This document shows, piece after piece, positions 62,819 to 64,000 of a stretch of DNA of 64,000 nt. The notes below the pieces were generated by a model. That model did no database searches. It was not told the DNA's origin and worked only from the letters and a program-made list of their open reading frames with translations. Both the position numbers and the translations under genes were made by a program. Where the stretch lies: assembly GCA_035628995.1 (NCBI GenBank), contig DASPIR010000030.1:1-64000 (forward strand). Direction: 5' to 3'. The stretch comes from Clostridia bacterium. GTDB taxonomy: Bacteria; Bacillota; Clostridia; Lutisporales; Lutisporaceae. Position 1 is the stretch's first letter, and each line of letters begins with the position of its first letter.

Positions 62819-62836
62819 GGTGAATTAATATGCAAG
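62819..62836 (+). promoter_or_regulatory. Candidate ArgR box upstream of the arginine deiminase gene
   Basis: GGTGAATTAATATGCAAG fits 14 of 18 positions of the Bacillus-type ARG box CATGAATAAAAATKCAAK as I recall it. It lies about 200 bases before the gene start. Confidence 0.4.
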
Positions 62837-63035
62837 CATATGGTATAAAATGTAAACAGCTCCTTGAACGCTACATCCCAGCTACTTGTGTAATAATTAT
62901 TAGTTGTATATACTAAAGTAGTTAAAAATGTATAGGAAACATCAATAGAAGAACTATAAGGTATAATAGAATATGTTTAGGGAGTTGCCACGATATTAAG
63001 AGGGCAAGACTACATTTTATAAGGGAGGATAACAA

Positions 63036-64000
63036 ATGTTTGATGCAGACAGAAAGCCTTTTCTGAATGTTACATCTGAAATAGGCAAATTGAAAGCTGT
63101 CCTGCTGCATAAACCGGGTAAGGAGCTGGAAAGGCTTACACCCGATTATCTTAAAGAGCTTTTGTTCGATGACATCCCATGGCTCAGGAAAATGAGGGAT
63201 GAGCATGATGAATTCGCAGAAGTTCTTAGGCAGAGGGGAACCAAGGTTTATTATGTTGAGGATTTGCTGGCTGAGGTTTTAGAGAACGTAGACGTAAAAA
63301 GAAACCTTATAAATGATATACTGCTTCACTGTCAAATAGAAAACCTTGAACTCCATGAAATGATATTTTCCTACTTATTTGAAAAAAGCCCTGCAGAAGT
63401 AGCGGAAATTGCCATAGCAGGTTTGAATAAGAGTGATATACCTGATATGGAGAGGGAGTATAGTCTCTCAGATTATGTAAGGAAGGATTATCCTTTATAC
63501 ATAAATCCAATACCTAATTTATATTTCATGAGAGACCCGCTGGCTATAATCGGAAGCGGAATATCCATCAACTCAATGCATACAGATGCAAGAAGAAGAG
63601 AGCCAATGATAATCAAATACATATATGACTTTAATCCTCTATTCAAGAAGGATTATTCTCAAATATGGTATAACTATACAATACCCCACAGCATAGAGGG
63701 CGGAGACATACTTGTGCTTAGCAAAGAAGCAGTGGCTGTTGGCTGCAGTGAAAGAACTTCTGCTAATGGGATTGAAATACTTGCAAGAAATCTTTTCGCA
63801 GGAAATGAGAACCTGAAAGAGGTTCTGGCAGTACAGATACCACCACTCAGGGCATTTATGCATCTTGATACGGTATTTACAATGGTTGATAGGGATAAGT
63901 TCACAGTTTATCCTGGAATATTGGACAGGGTTTCAGTTTATAAGCTCACCCGCGGAAGCAGGAATGGAATAAAGGTTACTGTAGAAAATGACCTTGTTGA
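63036..64000 (+). CDS. arcA: Arginine deiminase, 3-prime part outside the window
   Basis: This enzyme hydrolyses arginine to citrulline and ammonia, the first step of the ATP-yielding arginine deiminase pathway. The visible 321 residues start MFDADRKPFLNVTSEIGKLK and contain LFDDIPWLRKMRDEHDEF, the substrate motif FMRDPLAI, SIEGGDILVLS and HLDTVFTMVD with the catalytic His. The Cys near the C-terminus lies beyond the window end. The start ATG 63036 follows GGGAGGATAAC. It is open at the window edge and not interrupted. Confidence 0.93.
   Translation, partial: MFDADRKPFLNVTSEIGKLKAVLLHKPGKELERLTPDYLKELLFDDIPWLRKMRDEHDEFAEVLRQRGTKVYYVEDLLAEVLENVDVKRNLINDILLHCQIENLELHEMIFSYLFEKSPAEVAEIAIAGLNKSDIPDMEREYSLSDYVRKDYPLYINPIPNLYFMRDPLAIIGSGISINSMHTDARRREPMIIKYIYDFNPLFKKDYSQIWYNYTIPHSIEGGDILVLSKEAVAVGCSERTSANGIEILARNLFAGNENLKEVLAVQIPPLRAFMHLDTVFTMVDRDKFTVYPGILDRVSVYKLTRGSRNGIKVTVENDLV

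Noticed and set aside
62515-63035. Guanidine, lysine or arginine-type riboswitch before arcA
   Set aside because: No conserved core of a known class could be found; the terminator lies 360 bases before the gene and fits the end of the veg transcript better.

Overview
The window comes from an anaerobic, endospore-forming member of the Clostridia. This rests on a yabG-veg pair, a set of CotS-type spore-coat kinases, a SpoIID-type sporulation protein, 2-oxoacid:ferredoxin oxidoreductase and Etf-linked butyrate-type genes, AT-rich consensus sigma-A promoters with strong GGAGG ribosome sites, and frequent TTG/GTG starts. No rRNA, tRNA or CRISPR array was seen, and no transposase.

Layout. 1-9.7 kb: a DNA-repair pair (sbcD-sbcC), a SIMPL-domain protein, a DJ-1/PfpI protein, a ferritin-like diiron protein and an M32 carboxypeptidase. 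This stretch lies between two copies of a roughly 0.5-kb non-coding palindromic element. 9.7-11.1 kb: a GGDEF-EAL protein on the minus strand. 11.2-19.0 kb: a complete hisZGDCBHAF-IE operon behind a leader peptide with three consecutive His codons and a 1:2 / 2:3 / 3:4 attenuator. 19.1-20.2 kb: a mannose-1-phosphate guanylyltransferase. 20.3-38.6 kb: a sugar-acid region with two IclR regulators, two 2-keto-3-deoxy-sugar-acid kinase / KDPG-type aldolase pairs (DgoK+Eda and KdgK+Eda), KduD, a DapA-family lyase, DhaK/DhaL, a Liv-type ABC transporter, an aminotransferase, a zinc dehydrogenase and a chemoreceptor. 39.2-50.6 kb: a 13-gene operon of four-subunit 2-oxoacid:ferredoxin oxidoreductase, a flavoprotein, a small CGGC protein, a 4-hydroxybutyryl-CoA-dehydratase-family enzyme, thiolase, 3-hydroxybutyryl-CoA dehydrogenase, crotonase, acyl-CoA dehydrogenase and EtfBA. 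50.7-62.5 kb: a large lipoprotein, a glycosyltransferase, four CotS-like kinases (one apparently a pseudokinase), YabG, a SpoIID-amidase fusion with a degenerate amidase half, and Veg. 63.0 kb to the end: an arginine deiminase cut by the window edge.

How it fits together. A palindromic operator of the form TTTCACATTRTGAAA lies before the Liv transporter operon, the KdgK-Eda operon and the oxidoreductase/dehydratase operon. This suggests that one IclR-type regulator controls import, sugar-acid breakdown and an acyl-CoA/butyrate branch as a single regulon. The conservative reading is sugar acid to pyruvate to acetyl-CoA to butyrate. A more speculative reading is that a 2-oxo acid derived from the sugar acid is decarboxylated directly to 4-hydroxybutyryl-CoA, which the dehydratase then turns into crotonyl-CoA. 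No 4-hydroxybutyrate dehydrogenase or CoA-transferase is present in the operon to supply that CoA ester otherwise.

Intergenic repeats are notable. Besides the 0.5-kb element there is a family of degenerate 7-base tandem repeats (for example GCGAAAC and CACGAGC units), two copies of which lie in inverted orientation on either side of the CotS cluster. A GTAGGGGCGA...TCGCCCGTAC palindrome occurs three times. All statements come from reading the sequence by eye. No database search or folding program was run.
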